In this document: one piece after another, positions 8,421-17,475 of the stretch
Layout of the letters: the number at the start of each line of letters is the position of its first letter
How positions within the stretch are numbered: the first letter of the stretch is position 1
Origin: Azospira sp. I13
GTDB lineage: Bacteria; Pseudomonadota; Gammaproteobacteria; Burkholderiales; Rhodocyclaceae
NCBI RefSeq assembly: GCF_003112695.1
Contig: NZ_BFBP01000009.1
Location: 36,740 to 100,739, forward strand
Length of the DNA: 64,000 nucleotides
Direction: 5' to 3'
Made by a program: the position numbers and the translations under genes
Notes under the pieces: generated by a model
Database searches by the model: none
The model's input: only the letters and a program-made list of their open reading frames with translations
Told to the model about the DNA's origin: nothing

Positions 8421-9359
8421 GTGTCCGTTTTCACCCACGTAACGGCGGAGCAGCTCGCCGCCTGGCTGGAAGCCGGCCAGGCCGGCCGGCTCCTCGGCTT
8501 TGCCGGCATCGAAGCCGGCGTCCAGAACACCAACTACCGCGTCAGCTCCGACCGGGGCCAGTGGGTCCTGACCCTCTTCGAAACCTTGGGGGCAGACGAG
8601 CTGGCCTTCTATCTCGCGCTCATGGCCCATCTGGCGGCCCGGGGCCTGCCCTGTCCCGCGCCCCTGGCCGATCTGGCCGGGCGAATTCAGCGCCCCCTGG
8701 CCAGCAAGCCGGCGGCACTGTTCACCCGCCTGCCGGGCCATGAGGTGGTGGCGCCGGACGCTATACATTGCGCGGCCGTGGGCGATGCCCTGGCCCGCCT
8801 GCATCTGGCAGCAGCCGATTTTCCCGCCCCCCAGCCCAATCCCCGAGGGCTTGGCTGGTGCCGGGAAACAGCTGGGCGGCTTTTGCCCCTGCTGGCGCCG
8901 GTAGCGACCGCACTCCTGACGAATGAACTGGCGGACCAGAGCGCCGCCCATGCCGTGCTGCCCCGGGGCGTCATCCACGCCGACCTGTTCCGGGATAACG
9001 TGCTGTTTGACGGATACCGCCTGTCGGGCCTGCTGGATTTCTATTTCGCCGGGGAAGACGAGTTGCTGTTTGACCTGGCGGTGGCCGCCAACGACTGGTG
9101 TCTGGATGACGCCGGTCAACTGCATGCCGACCGCACCCGGGCCCTGCTGGCGGCCTATCACGCCCAACGGCCCCTGTTGGCTGCGGAGGCAGCGGCCTGG
9201 CCCCGGCTGTTACGCCGCGCCGCCCTGCGTTTCTGGCTTTCCCGCCTGCAGGACCAGCAGCAGCCCCGGGAAGGCCAGCAGGTATTGGTGAAGGATCCCA
9301 CGCCCTTCCAGCGCCTGCTTGAAACCCATCGCCACACAACGGCACCCTGGCTCAATTGA
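8421..9359 (+). CDS. thrB: Homoserine kinase, aminoglycoside-phosphotransferase type
   Basis: A 312-residue kinase of the APH/choline-kinase fold, not the GHMP fold of E. coli ThrB. It phosphorylates homoserine to O-phosphohomoserine in threonine synthesis. The N-terminus (SVFTHVTAEQLAAWL) and GIEAGVQNTNYRV are typical of this subfamily. The Brenner motif HADLFRDN lies near residue 186, followed by LLDFYFAGEDELLFDLA, which supplies the metal-binding Asp. Start GTG 8421 directly precedes the conserved N-terminus. Its placement after DUF2782 is conserved in betaproteobacteria. Confidence 0.93.
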   Translation: MSVFTHVTAEQLAAWLEAGQAGRLLGFAGIEAGVQNTNYRVSSDRGQWVLTLFETLGADELAFYLALMAHLAARGLPCPAPLADLAGRIQRPLASKPAALFTRLPGHEVVAPDAIHCAAVGDALARLHLAAADFPAPQPNPRGLGWCRETAGRLLPLLAPVATALLTNELADQSAAHAVLPRGVIHADLFRDNVLFDGYRLSGLLDFYFAGEDELLFDLAVAANDWCLDDAGQLHADRTRALLAAYHAQRPLLAAEAAAWPRLLRRAALRFWLSRLQDQQQPREGQQVLVKDPTPFQRLLETHRHTTAPWLN

Positions 9360-9532
9360 GCCTCGCAGCGCGCACCGCCCCGTGCCTTCCCCGGCCGTGC
9401 TCCGCCAATTTCCGGCCCCCACGAGCCGGTTGCAGCGAGGCCCCCACAGGGGAGCGGCGATTGCCAACCCCCCGTCGTGCCGTTAGCATGGCGCCATTCC
9501 TGAATTTCTCCCCATTTTCCCGATAGTTCCCC

Positions 9533-10297
9533 ATGTCAGCCGACACCCCGGATTCCACGCCCGCCTTCCCCATGGCACCTCCTCCCTTCGATGGCGACAG
9601 CCGCGTCGTGCCCGCCGGGGCCGGCATCGAATGGCTGCGTTTCGGCTGGAACCTTTTCCTGGCCGCCCCCGGCCCCTGGCTGGTGCTGGCCCTGGTCTTC
9701 CTGGTGTTGACCCTGGCCGTGGCCATGGTGCCGGTGCTGGGGGCCCTGGCGTCCCACCTGATGCTGCCCCTGCTGGTGGCCGGCGCCCTGCAGGCAGTGC
9801 GCCGCCAGGAAGAAGGCAACGACAAGGCGGAACTGGGGGACCTGTTCGCCGGCTTCTCCCGGGAAACCACCAACCTTATCCTCCTGGGCCTCTTCTACAT
9901 GCTGGGCTGGTTCGCCATTCTGGCGGTGGGCATGATCATCGGCGGCGGCTCCCTGATGGGCGGTGCCGCCGCGGGTAGCGCCAGCGGCCTGGGCGTGGCC
10001 ATCGCCGGGGTGTTGCTGGCCATCCTCATCAGCCTGGCCCTGGCCGTGCCCCTCTTCATGGCCTTCTGGTTCGCCCCGGCCCTGGTCTATTTCAACCACA
10101 TGGCGCCGGTGGCCGCCCTCAAGGCCAGCTTCCAGGCCTGCCTGAAGAATTTCCTGGCCTTCACCGTCTTCGGCCTGATCCTCGGCATCCTCTTCTTCAT
10201 CGCGGCCCTGCCCATGGGCCTGGGCTTCCTGGTGCTGCTGCCCGTGTCCTTCGCCGGCATCTATGCCTCCTACCGGGATATCTTTCCCTCCGCCTAA
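9533..10297 (+). CDS. BPSS1780 family membrane protein (first of two)
   Basis: A 254-residue inner-membrane protein. A soluble N-terminus rich in Pro and Ser (about 40 residues) is followed by about six hydrophobic segments. The VPAGAGIEWLRFGWNLF start of the conserved part and the final FAGIYASYRDIF are characteristic of the BPSS1780 family, which is common in betaproteobacteria and has no established function. The next gene, 3 nt downstream, is a diverged copy sharing the same end motif (YxSYRDxF). The pair probably forms one unit and precedes nadD. Confidence 0.75.
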   Translation: MSADTPDSTPAFPMAPPPFDGDSRVVPAGAGIEWLRFGWNLFLAAPGPWLVLALVFLVLTLAVAMVPVLGALASHLMLPLLVAGALQAVRRQEEGNDKAELGDLFAGFSRETTNLILLGLFYMLGWFAILAVGMIIGGGSLMGGAAAGSASGLGVAIAGVLLAILISLALAVPLFMAFWFAPALVYFNHMAPVAALKASFQACLKNFLAFTVFGLILGILFFIAALPMGLGFLVLLPVSFAGIYASYRDIFPSA

Positions 10298-10300
10298 ATC

Positions 10301-11110
10301 ATGCAGGCCCTGAATCTTCCCGCCGGTCACGGCTGGCGCTGGCTGGCCGGCGGCTACGCTGTCTTCCGCCGCAATCCCGCCATCCTCAGCCTGCTGCTGC
10401 TCGCCTACTGGCTGTTCCTGGCCCTGGTGGGCAGCGTGCCGCTGCTGGGCAGCCTGGTCTCCTACCTGGCCATGCCGACCCTGTCCCTGGTGCTAATGAA
10501 TGCCTGCCGGGCCCTGGACCGGGGGTTGGCGGTAACGCCCCAGTCCCTCGCCTCCGGCATCCGCCCCCAGGCGGCCGTGCTGGTGGCCCTGGGCGGGCTC
10601 TATCTGTGCGGCACCCTTTCCATCCTTGGCATTACCTCCTTGGTGGATGGGGGGGAGCTGTTCCGCCTGATGTTCCTCGGCGGCAAGCCGCCGGAAGAGG
10701 GCATTGAGGACTCCGCGTTTTTCGTCGCCACCCAGCTGGCCATGCTGCTGGTGGTGCCCCTGGTGATGGCCTTCTGGTTCGCCCCCATGCTGGCGGCGTG
10801 GCACCGGCTGGGGGTGGGCAAGGCCCTGTTTTTCAGCTTCTTCGCCTGCCTGCGCAACTGGCGCCCGTTCCTGGCCTACGGGGTGTCCCTGCTGCTCTGG
10901 TGCGGCATCATACCGGCCCTGGCCATGGGGTTGCTGGGGCTTTTCCTGGGCAGCGGACTGGCGGCAGCCCTCGTCATGGTGCCCCTGATCCTGGTGCTGG
11001 CGCCCACCCTGGTGGCCAGCTTCTACGTCAGTTACCGGGATGTCTTCGTGGACACCCCGGCCACCTTTGAAGCCCGGGTGGATGACGAAGACGACGGCGG
11101 CCATGCCTGA
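10301..11110 (+). CDS. BPSS1780-like membrane protein (second of two)
   Basis: A 269-residue polytopic membrane protein starting 3 nt after the previous gene. It shares the same layout, including LPAGHGWRWLAGGYAVFRRNP at the N-terminus and SFYVSYRDVF near the C-terminus, so the two are tandem paralogues. The last 8 bases overlap the nadD start (ATGCCTGA), which implies translational coupling to nadD. No catalytic motif is visible; function unknown. Confidence 0.72.
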   Translation: MQALNLPAGHGWRWLAGGYAVFRRNPAILSLLLLAYWLFLALVGSVPLLGSLVSYLAMPTLSLVLMNACRALDRGLAVTPQSLASGIRPQAAVLVALGGLYLCGTLSILGITSLVDGGELFRLMFLGGKPPEEGIEDSAFFVATQLAMLLVVPLVMAFWFAPMLAAWHRLGVGKALFFSFFACLRNWRPFLAYGVSLLLWCGIIPALAMGLLGLFLGSGLAAALVMVPLILVLAPTLVASFYVSYRDVFVDTPATFEARVDDEDDGGHA

Positions 11111-11774
11111 GGGCTGCCTCGTCGGCATTTTCGGCGGTACCTTCGATCCGATTCATCACGGCCACCTGCGCCTGGCCCAGGAGGCCGTGGAGCATCTGGC
11201 GCTGGACCAGGTGCTGTGGATTCCCGCCGGCCAGCCGCCCCACCGGGAGATGCCGGCGGCCGGGCCAGAACAGCGCCTGGCCATGGTGCGCTGCGCCGTG
11301 GCGGACAACCCGGCCTTCGCCGTGGATGGGGCCGAGGTTTTCAGCCAGGAGAAGAGCTACACCGTGCTGACCCTGGAGCGCCTGCGCCAGGAACGAGGCG
11401 CTGCCACCCCCCTGGTGCTGCTCACCGGCGCCGACGCCTTTGCCGGTCTGCCCACCTGGCACCGCTGGCGGGACATCCTCGAACTAGCCCATGTGGCCGT
11501 GGTCTACCGCCCAGGCTTTTCCATCGACCCGGCCGCCCTGCCGGCTGAGCTGGCCACCGAATTCCAGGCCCGCCGCTGCGCCCCCGGCGAGTTGGCGCAG
11601 CGCCCGGGAGGCGGCATCGTCACCTTCCCCATGACGCCTCTGGCCATTTCCGCCACCCAGATCCGCCAGCTGCTGGCGGCGGGCCGCAGCCCCCGTTATT
11701 TGCTGCCCGAAGCGGTGTTCGCTTATATTCGGGCGCAGCAACTTTATCTCCAACCCCGTAATTTAGGCACCTGA
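11103..11774 (+). CDS. nadD: Nicotinate-nucleotide adenylyltransferase
   Basis: A 223-residue enzyme that adenylates nicotinate mononucleotide in NAD synthesis. The nucleotidyltransferase motif GGTFDPIHHGHL (residues about 11-22, the (H/T)xGH signature) and ISATQIRQLLAAG near residue 182 (ISSTxxR motif) are both present. The open frame extends upstream, but ATG 11103 fits the conserved start and overlaps the preceding stop by 8 nt. Its stop TGA shares one base with the rsfS start. Confidence 0.95.
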   Translation: MPEGCLVGIFGGTFDPIHHGHLRLAQEAVEHLALDQVLWIPAGQPPHREMPAAGPEQRLAMVRCAVADNPAFAVDGAEVFSQEKSYTVLTLERLRQERGAATPLVLLTGADAFAGLPTWHRWRDILELAHVAVVYRPGFSIDPAALPAELATEFQARRCAPGELAQRPGGGIVTFPMTPLAISATQIRQLLAAGRSPRYLLPEAVFAYIRAQQLYLQPRNLGT

Positions 11775-12145
11775 TGGAACTGAGCAAACTGCAAGCCCTC
11801 GTCGTGGACGCCCTTGAAGACATCAAGGGCAAGGACATCGAAGTCATCGATACCAGCAAGATCACCTCCCTCTTTGACCGGGTGGTGGTGGCCAGCGGCG
11901 ACTCCAACCGTCAGGTCAAGGCCCTGGCCCGCAGCGTCCAGGAAAAGGTGCGGGAAGCCGGCGGCGAAGTGCTCTCCGTCGAAGGCGAGCAAACCGGCGA
12001 ATGGGTGCTGGTGGACCTGGGCGACATCGTCGTCCATGTCATGCAACCTGCTGTGCGCGCCTACTACAACCTGGAAGAACTGTGGGGCGCCAAGGCGCCG
12101 GTCCGCCATAAGTCCCCCGGCCAGGGTGGCAGCGCCGCCGCCTGA
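11774..12145 (+). CDS. rsfS: Ribosomal silencing factor RsfS
   Basis: A 123-residue protein that binds L14 on the 50S subunit and blocks subunit joining during starvation. The conserved core is visible: IDTSKITSLFDRVVVASGDSNRQ and the C-terminal VDLGDIVVHVM followed by YYNLEELW. It overlaps nadD by one base (TGATG) in the widely conserved nadD-rsfS-rlmH order. Confidence 0.95.
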   Translation: MELSKLQALVVDALEDIKGKDIEVIDTSKITSLFDRVVVASGDSNRQVKALARSVQEKVREAGGEVLSVEGEQTGEWVLVDLGDIVVHVMQPAVRAYYNLEELWGAKAPVRHKSPGQGGSAAA

Positions 12146-12205
12146 TCCCTTCCGGCGCACTGACCCTCTCCCTGCTTTCGGCGCCGCCTTTCCTCCCCAT
12201 CCATC

Positions 12206-12688
12206 ATGAAACTCTGCATTGTCGCCGTGGGCCACAAGATGCCGGACTGGGTGGCCGCCGGTTGCGCCGAGTACATCAAGCGCATGCCCCGGGAGATGGC
12301 CGTCAGCGTCGTCGAAATCAAGCCCGAGCCCCGGGGCTCGAAAACCCGTGAGCAACTGCTGGCGGCGGAGAAGACCCGCATCCGCGCCGCCCTGCCGGCC
12401 GGTTGCCGCATCGTCGCCCTGGACGAGCGGGGCGAGGACCTGACCACGGTCAAACTGGCCGCCCGCCTCGAAGGCTGGATGGGCGAAGGCCGCGACATCG
12501 CCCTGCTGATCGGTGGTGCCGACGGCCTGGACCCGGAGCTGAAAGCCGAGGCCAGCCAGAACGGTGGCGCCATGCTGCGCCTCTCCAGCCTGACCCTGCC
12601 CCACGCCATGGCCCGGCTGATCCTGTGCGAGCAGCTTTACCGGGCTGTGAGCGTGATCCGTAACCATCCTTACCATCGGGAAGGCTGA
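12206..12688 (+). CDS. rlmH: 23S rRNA (pseudouridine1915-N3)-methyltransferase
   Basis: A 160-residue SPOUT methyltransferase, slightly longer than the 155 of E. coli. It methylates pseudouridine 1915 in helix 69 of assembled 70S ribosomes. The SAM-binding knot is seen in [13 protein letters not shown] and in the C-terminal [20 protein letters not shown], ending in the conserved NHPYHR. It lies 60 nt after rsfS, in keeping with their linked roles at the ribosome. Confidence 0.95.
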   Translation: MKLCIVAVGHKMPDWVAAGCAEYIKRMPREMAVSVVEIKPEPRGSKTREQLLAAEKTRIRAALPAGCRIVALDERGEDLTTVKLAARLEGWMGEGRDIALLIGGADGLDPELKAEASQNGGAMLRLSSLTLPHAMARLILCEQLYRAVSVIRNHPYHREG

Positions 12689-12709
12689 AGCCCTTCCGCC
12701 CACGTCATC

Positions 12710-13330
12710 ATGACCATTCCTCTCGGCCCCCGCATCTACCTGGCGTCCCGCAGCCCCCGTCGGCGGGAGCTGCTCTCCCTCATGGGCGTGCAGTTCGAAA
12801 CCCTGCTCTTCCGCAATCCCCCCCGGGCCGACCGGGCCGTGGATGAAAGCGTGCTGGCGAGTGAAGACCCGGTGGACTATGTCAAACGCGTCGCCCGGGC
12901 CAAGGCCGAGCATGGCCTCAAGCTGGTGGTTTGGCGCCGTCAGGCGGTGCAGCCCATCATGGCGGCCGACACCACGGTGGAGTGCGACGGCGAGATTCTC
13001 GGCAAGCCGACGGATGAAGCCGATGCCCGGCGCATGCTGGAGCTGCTCTCCGGTCGCCGGCACCGCGTACTCACCGCCGTTTCCCTGGCCTGGAGCGGCC
13101 ATATCGAAACCATTCTCTCCGAGAGCTTCGTGCACTTCCGCCCCCTGGAAGAGAGCGAGATCAGCCGCTACGTCAGCAGCGGCGAGCCCATGGACAAGGC
13201 CGGCGCCTATGGCATCCAGGGCAAGGCCGGCATGTTCGTTTCCCATCTCGAAGGCAGCTACACCGGCGTCATGGGCCTGCCCCTGTGCGAAACAGGCGAA
13301 CTGCTGAAGAAGGCCGGCTACCCCCTCTGA
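12710..13330 (+). CDS. maf: Maf-family nucleotide pyrophosphatase
   Basis: A 206-residue Maf/YhdE-type enzyme that hydrolyses non-canonical or excess nucleoside triphosphates. The conserved ASRSPRRRELL at residues 11-21 and ADTTVECDGEILGKP (about 86-100) are clear; YGIQGKAG and GSYTGVMGLP complete the family pattern. The sequence resembles the dTTP/UTP pyrophosphatase branch more than YceF, but this needs alignment. It ends the nadD-rsfS-rlmH-maf run, with 21 nt from rlmH. Confidence 0.92.
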   Translation: MTIPLGPRIYLASRSPRRRELLSLMGVQFETLLFRNPPRADRAVDESVLASEDPVDYVKRVARAKAEHGLKLVVWRRQAVQPIMAADTTVECDGEILGKPTDEADARRMLELLSGRRHRVLTAVSLAWSGHIETILSESFVHFRPLEESEISRYVSSGEPMDKAGAYGIQGKAGMFVSHLEGSYTGVMGLPLCETGELLKKAGYPL

Positions 13331-13410
13331 GACCTCCTTGGGGGCCGCCACAAGGGGGCGCCAAGGCCTCCCTAAGTCTCCACTGAGACACACTTCCGAC
13401 TAACCGGCGC

Positions 13411-14487
13411 TTACATCGGCAGCCCGGCCGCCAGGGCTGCCGCCACCTCCCGCGCCCCCGTGGGCTCAGGCCGGGGCGGCGCCTCTTGGTGCCACAGGGC
13501 CGCCAGATCGGAGGCCAGCGCCCCTTTCTCCAGACGTGCTTCCGGCACCTCGACGCAACGCGCCGTCTGCCGTAGCCAGTCGATCAGCACATCCTGTTCC
13601 GGCCAGGCCGGCCGGCGGGCATAAAGCATGGGGATGCCGTTGCAGGCGGCCTCGGCAAACGTGCCATAGCCGGGCTTGCCCACCACCGCATCCACCGAGG
13701 CCAGCAACTCGGTGAAATCCCATTGCAGCGACTCGAAGGCCCCCATGTCCGGCCGGGCCGGTTGCCAGGCGGCCGGTACCAGCCAGAACAGGTCCGGGGT
13801 TACCGGCCAGTCGGCAATAGGCAGACGGGAGGCAATGCCGCCCAGGGCCACCAGCACCACCCGGCAACTGGCGGGCAAGCCCAGGGCCTGGCGCAGGGCC
13901 GCCGGCCGGCTTTGGCCGAGACGGGCCACCGGGCCGCTCCAGCGACTGTTGGGCAGATCGTCCATGGGCATGGCGGGCTGCAATTTGAAAAAGGCCTTAG
14001 CGCCCGCGTAGGCCTCCAGCATCTGCCGGTGGATGGGGGCGGCCCACGCTTCTCCGCCATAGACAAAGGCGAACAGCCCGGCCCAGTTGAGGGAGCTGAG
14101 GCCCCAGGCCGGAATGCCTACCGAGCGGGCCGCCGCCAGGGGCAGGTAGGCAGCGTTGGCCAGCACCAGATCGGTACGCCGGGCCTGGAGCCAGGCGGCC
14201 TCCGCCGCGATCCGGGCTGGCCAGTCAGCGTGAAATTGCTGATAGGCCCGGGCACTGGCGGCGCGGTCGATGCGGAACGGATCTTCCATGACGAAGCCGA
14301 AATCCGCCGCCCGGGGCTCCAGGGTGAAATCGCCGTCAATACGCTGGCGCAGTACGGCAGGCGGGGCGCTGCTGACCACCGTCAGGGCCACATCCGGCCG
14401 CATTTCCCGCAGGGCATTGAGGACCGGCCCGGTCTGAGCCACATGGCCGAAGCCGTGGCCGGAGATGTAGGCCGTCAGGTGGGGCAC
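13411..14487 (-). CDS. Glycosyltransferase-like protein (MJ1255/UDP-glycosyltransferase fold)
   Basis: A 358-residue cytosolic protein with a GT-B look. The N-terminal motif is YISGHGFGHVAQTGPVL, resembling the glycine-rich loop of MurG-like enzymes. The C-terminal half has VVLVALGGIASRLPI and KPGYGTFAEAACNGIPMLY, the donor-binding motif. Substrate is unknown. I chose GTG 14487 because it directly precedes the conserved start and sits 8 nt after the trhP stop, so the two are probably cotranscribed; the frame itself is open further upstream. Role in surface glycan or antibiotic-type glycosylation cannot be decided. Confidence 0.75.
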   Translation of the reverse strand: MPHLTAYISGHGFGHVAQTGPVLNALREMRPDVALTVVSSAPPAVLRQRIDGDFTLEPRAADFGFVMEDPFRIDRAASARAYQQFHADWPARIAAEAAWLQARRTDLVLANAAYLPLAAARSVGIPAWGLSSLNWAGLFAFVYGGEAWAAPIHRQMLEAYAGAKAFFKLQPAMPMDDLPNSRWSGPVARLGQSRPAALRQALGLPASCRVVLVALGGIASRLPIADWPVTPDLFWLVPAAWQPARPDMGAFESLQWDFTELLASVDAVVGKPGYGTFAEAACNGIPMLYARRPAWPEQDVLIDWLRQTARCVEVPEARLEKGALASDLAALWHQEAPPRPEPTGAREVAAALAAGLPM

Positions 14488-14495
14488 GAGGCGCC

Positions 14496-15815
14496 TCAGG
14501 CCTGGAGCAGGCGGGCGATGTACGCGCCCTGGTATTCCGCCGGCAGGGACAGCCAGACCGTGTGGCCGCTGCCGGGCGCCACTTCGATGGCTTCGCCGGC
14601 CCGGTTTTCCAGGCGATTCAGGGGAACGATGCAATTTCCGGCGGGGTGGATGATTTCCAACTGGTCACCCAGGGCAAAGCGATTCTTCACCGTCACTTCC
14701 ATGAGGCCCCGCTCGGCGTCGAAGCGGATCGCATCGCCGACATAGAGGCTGCGCTCGGACTCGGAATGGCCCTTGAGGTAATTCTGGTACTCCGCATCGT
14801 GGTGGCGCTGGTAGAAGCCGTCGGTGTAGCCCCGGTTGGCCAGGCCTTCCAGGTCGGCCAGCAGGGCCGGGTCGAAGGGACGCCCGGCAGCCGCGTCGTC
14901 AATGGCCCGGCGATAGGCCTGGCAGGCCCGGGCGGCGTAATAGGGGGACTTGGTGCGGCCCTCGATCTTCAGGGAATCGACACCGATTTCCACCAGCCGC
15001 TGCACGTGCTCGATGGCGCGCAGGTCACGGGAATTCATGATGTAGGTGCCGTGCTCGTCTTCCTCGATGGGCATCAGCTCGCCGGGGCGCTGGCGCTCTT
15101 CCAGCAGCCACATCTTGGTTTCCGGCCGGCCATCGGTGGCCTCATTCTCCGGGTGCACCTTGTAGTCCCAGCGGCAGGAATTGGTGCAGGTGCCCTGGTT
15201 CGGGTCACGGTGATTGAAGTAGCCAGAGAGTAGGCAGCGGCCGGAATAGGCGATGCACAGGGCGCCGTGCACGAACACTTCCAGCTCCATGTCGGGGCAT
15301 TCCTGGCGGATTTCCGCCACCTCGTCGAGGGATAGCTCCCGGGAGAGGATGACCCGGGAAATGCCGAGGCTCTGCCAGAAGCGCACTGCCGCGTAATTCA
15401 CCGTGTTGGCTTGGACGGAAAGGTGTACGGGCATCTCCGGCCACTGCTCCCGCACCATGGCAATGAGGCCCGGGTCGGCCATGATCAGGGCATCCGGCGC
15501 CATCTCCATGACCGGCGCCATGTCGGCCAGATAGGTCTTTACCTTGGCGTTGCGGGGGAAGATGTTGCTCACCAGATAGAACTGCTTGCCCAGGTCCCGG
15601 GCGGCCTGGCGGGCTTCGGCCAGGACGGTCATGTTGCCGAAATCGTTGTTGCGCACCCGCAGGCTGTAGCGGGGCTGGCCGGCATAGACGGCATCGGCGC
15701 CGAAAGCGAAGGCGCTGTCCATCATGGCCCGGGTGCCAGCGGGGGCCAGTAGTTCGGGGGCCCGCCGGGTGACCGGAGCGGCAGGATTGGCGGTGTCGGG
15801 GGAGGCTTGGGGCAT
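14496..15815 (-). CDS. trhP: U32-family tRNA hydroxylation protein (TrhP/YegQ type)
   Basis: A 439-residue U32 peptidase-family protein. After a short alanine/proline-rich start it has PELLAPAGTRAMMDSAFAFG and GADAVYAGQPRYSLRVRNN, typical of YegQ. The cysteine cluster around residues 185-220 (CIAYSGRCLLSGYF then GTCTNSCRW) is the likely iron-sulfur site. Despite the peptidase name, YegQ/TrhP is needed for prephenate-dependent 5-hydroxyuridine formation at position 34 of some tRNAs. Start ATG 15815 lies 51 nt from the divergent rng start. Length is close to E. coli YegQ (453). Confidence 0.85.
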   Translation of the reverse strand: MPQASPDTANPAAPVTRRAPELLAPAGTRAMMDSAFAFGADAVYAGQPRYSLRVRNNDFGNMTVLAEARQAARDLGKQFYLVSNIFPRNAKVKTYLADMAPVMEMAPDALIMADPGLIAMVREQWPEMPVHLSVQANTVNYAAVRFWQSLGISRVILSRELSLDEVAEIRQECPDMELEVFVHGALCIAYSGRCLLSGYFNHRDPNQGTCTNSCRWDYKVHPENEATDGRPETKMWLLEERQRPGELMPIEEDEHGTYIMNSRDLRAIEHVQRLVEIGVDSLKIEGRTKSPYYAARACQAYRRAIDDAAAGRPFDPALLADLEGLANRGYTDGFYQRHHDAEYQNYLKGHSESERSLYVGDAIRFDAERGLMEVTVKNRFALGDQLEIIHPAGNCIVPLNRLENRAGEAIEVAPGSGHTVWLSLPAEYQGAYIARLLQA

Positions 15816-15820
15816 TGGGG

Positions 15821-15826
15821 TAGAAT
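15821..15826 (+). promoter_or_regulatory. Possible -10 element upstream of rng
   Basis: TAGAAT lies 40 nt before the rng start in the short divergent gap with trhP. No convincing -35 hexamer is spaced correctly, so this is weak. Confidence 0.25.
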
Positions 15827-15866
15827 GGGGCAAAACCTGAATTTTACCTGCCTTCCCACCCTTCCT

Positions 15867-17363
15867 ATGCCTGAAGAAATCCTCATCAATTTCACCCCCC
15901 AGGAAACCCGGGTGGCGGTGATGCACCAGGGCGTCGCCCAGGAACTGCATATCGAGCGCACGGCCTCCCTCGGTATCGTCGGCAACATCTATCTCGGCAA
16001 GGTAGTCCGCATCCTGCCGGGGATGCAGTCGGCATTCATCGACGTGGGCCTGGAGCGCACAGCCTTTCTCCACGTGGCGGACATCTGGCTGCCGCGCCAT
16101 AGCGAACGCGGCGAGCGCGGTGAGAAGGGCGAGCGGGACCGTGACGGCGACGGCGCCCGGCCCATCGAACGCATCCTCACCGAAGGCCAGAGCCTGGTGG
16201 TGCAGGTCATCAAGGACCCCATCGGCACCAAGGGCGCGCGCCTGTCCACGCAGATTTCCATCGCCGGACGGATGCTGGTGTACCTGCCCCAGGAAAAGCA
16301 CATCGGCGTTTCCCAGCGCATCGAGGACGAGCAGGAACGGGAACAGCTGCGGGAGCGCCTGACCCGCCTGGTGCCGGCCGACGAGAACGGCGGCTTCATC
16401 GTCCGCACCATGGCCGAGAGCGCCACGGACGAAGAACTGGCCAACGACATCGAATACCTGCGCAAGACCTGGCGCGGCATCAAGGAACAATCCCTGCGGG
16501 TAGCGCCACCCTCCCTGCTGTACCAGGAACTCTCCCTCTCCCAGCGGGTGCTGCGGGACTTCGTCAATCCGGAAACCTCGAGCATCGTCATCGACTCCCG
16601 GGAAAATTTCCAGAAGCTGCGGGAATTCGCCGAGCAATACACACCCACGGTGCTGCCCCTGCTCGAGCACTACACCGGGGAGCGGCCCCTCTTCGACCTG
16701 CACGGGGTGGAGGAAGAAATCCAGAAGGCCCTGGCCCGGCGCGTCGATCTGAAATCCGGCGGCTACCTGATCATCGATCAGACTGAGGCCATGACCACCA
16801 TCGACGTGAACACCGGCGGCTTCGTCGGTGTGCGCAACTTCGACGACACCATCTTCAAGACCAACCTGGAAGCGGCCCAGACCATCGCCCGCCAGCTGCG
16901 CCTGCGCAACCTGGGCGGCATCATCATCGTAGACTTCATCGACATGGAGAACACGGAACACCGGGATGCGGTGCTGGCCGAATTCAACAAGGCTCTCGCC
17001 CGGGACCACACCAAGATGACGGTGAACGGCTTCACCGCCCTTGGCTTGGTGGAGATGACCCGCAAGCGCACCCGGGAATCCCTGGCCCACGTGCTGTGCG
17101 AGCCCTGTCCGACCTGTGGCGGCCGTGGCGAGGTAAAGACCGCCCGTACCGTCTGCTACGAAATCCTGCGCGAGCTGCTGCGCGAAGCACGCCAGTTCAA
17201 TGCCCGGGAATACCGCATTCTGGCAGCCCCGCCGGTGATCGACCTGTATCTGGACGAAGAATCCCAGTCCCTGGCCATGCTCTCGGATTTCATCGGCAAG
17301 GCCATCTCCCTCCAGGCCGAAGCAAGCTACACCCAGGAGCAGTACGACATTGTTTTGATGTAG
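15867..17363 (+). CDS. rng: Ribonuclease G
   Basis: A 498-residue endoribonuclease (E. coli 489) that matures the 16S rRNA 5' end and takes part in mRNA decay. An S1 domain occupies roughly residues 36-125. The catalytic Asp motifs are TTIDVNTGG (about 310) and IIIVDFIDME (about 352). The zinc-link CEPCPTCGG lies near residue 411. There is no long RNase E-like scaffold tail, so RNase G is preferred. The open frame begins earlier, but ATG 15867 matches the family start (PEEILINFTPQETRVA). In relatives rng often follows maf directly; here two minus-strand genes lie between. Confidence 0.95.
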   Translation: MPEEILINFTPQETRVAVMHQGVAQELHIERTASLGIVGNIYLGKVVRILPGMQSAFIDVGLERTAFLHVADIWLPRHSERGERGEKGERDRDGDGARPIERILTEGQSLVVQVIKDPIGTKGARLSTQISIAGRMLVYLPQEKHIGVSQRIEDEQEREQLRERLTRLVPADENGGFIVRTMAESATDEELANDIEYLRKTWRGIKEQSLRVAPPSLLYQELSLSQRVLRDFVNPETSSIVIDSRENFQKLREFAEQYTPTVLPLLEHYTGERPLFDLHGVEEEIQKALARRVDLKSGGYLIIDQTEAMTTIDVNTGGFVGVRNFDDTIFKTNLEAAQTIARQLRLRNLGGIIIVDFIDMENTEHRDAVLAEFNKALARDHTKMTVNGFTALGLVEMTRKRTRESLAHVLCEPCPTCGGRGEVKTARTVCYEILRELLREARQFNAREYRILAAPPVIDLYLDEESQSLAMLSDFIGKAISLQAEASYTQEQYDIVLM

Positions 17364-17475
17364 TGCTGCGTCTTTTCACGAGGGGCATCGAATTGCCTGA
17401 TTCGCCTGCCAACGTCGAGCCGGCGGTGAGGTGTTGCGGTGCGGCACAAGCAGCTGGGTTTGCCCGCATAGCACC

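Noticed and set aside
13336..13366. Hairpin CCTTGG...CCAAGG between maf and the convergent glycosyltransferase-like gene
   Set aside because: Only 6 bp of stem with a 19-base loop and no T-run.
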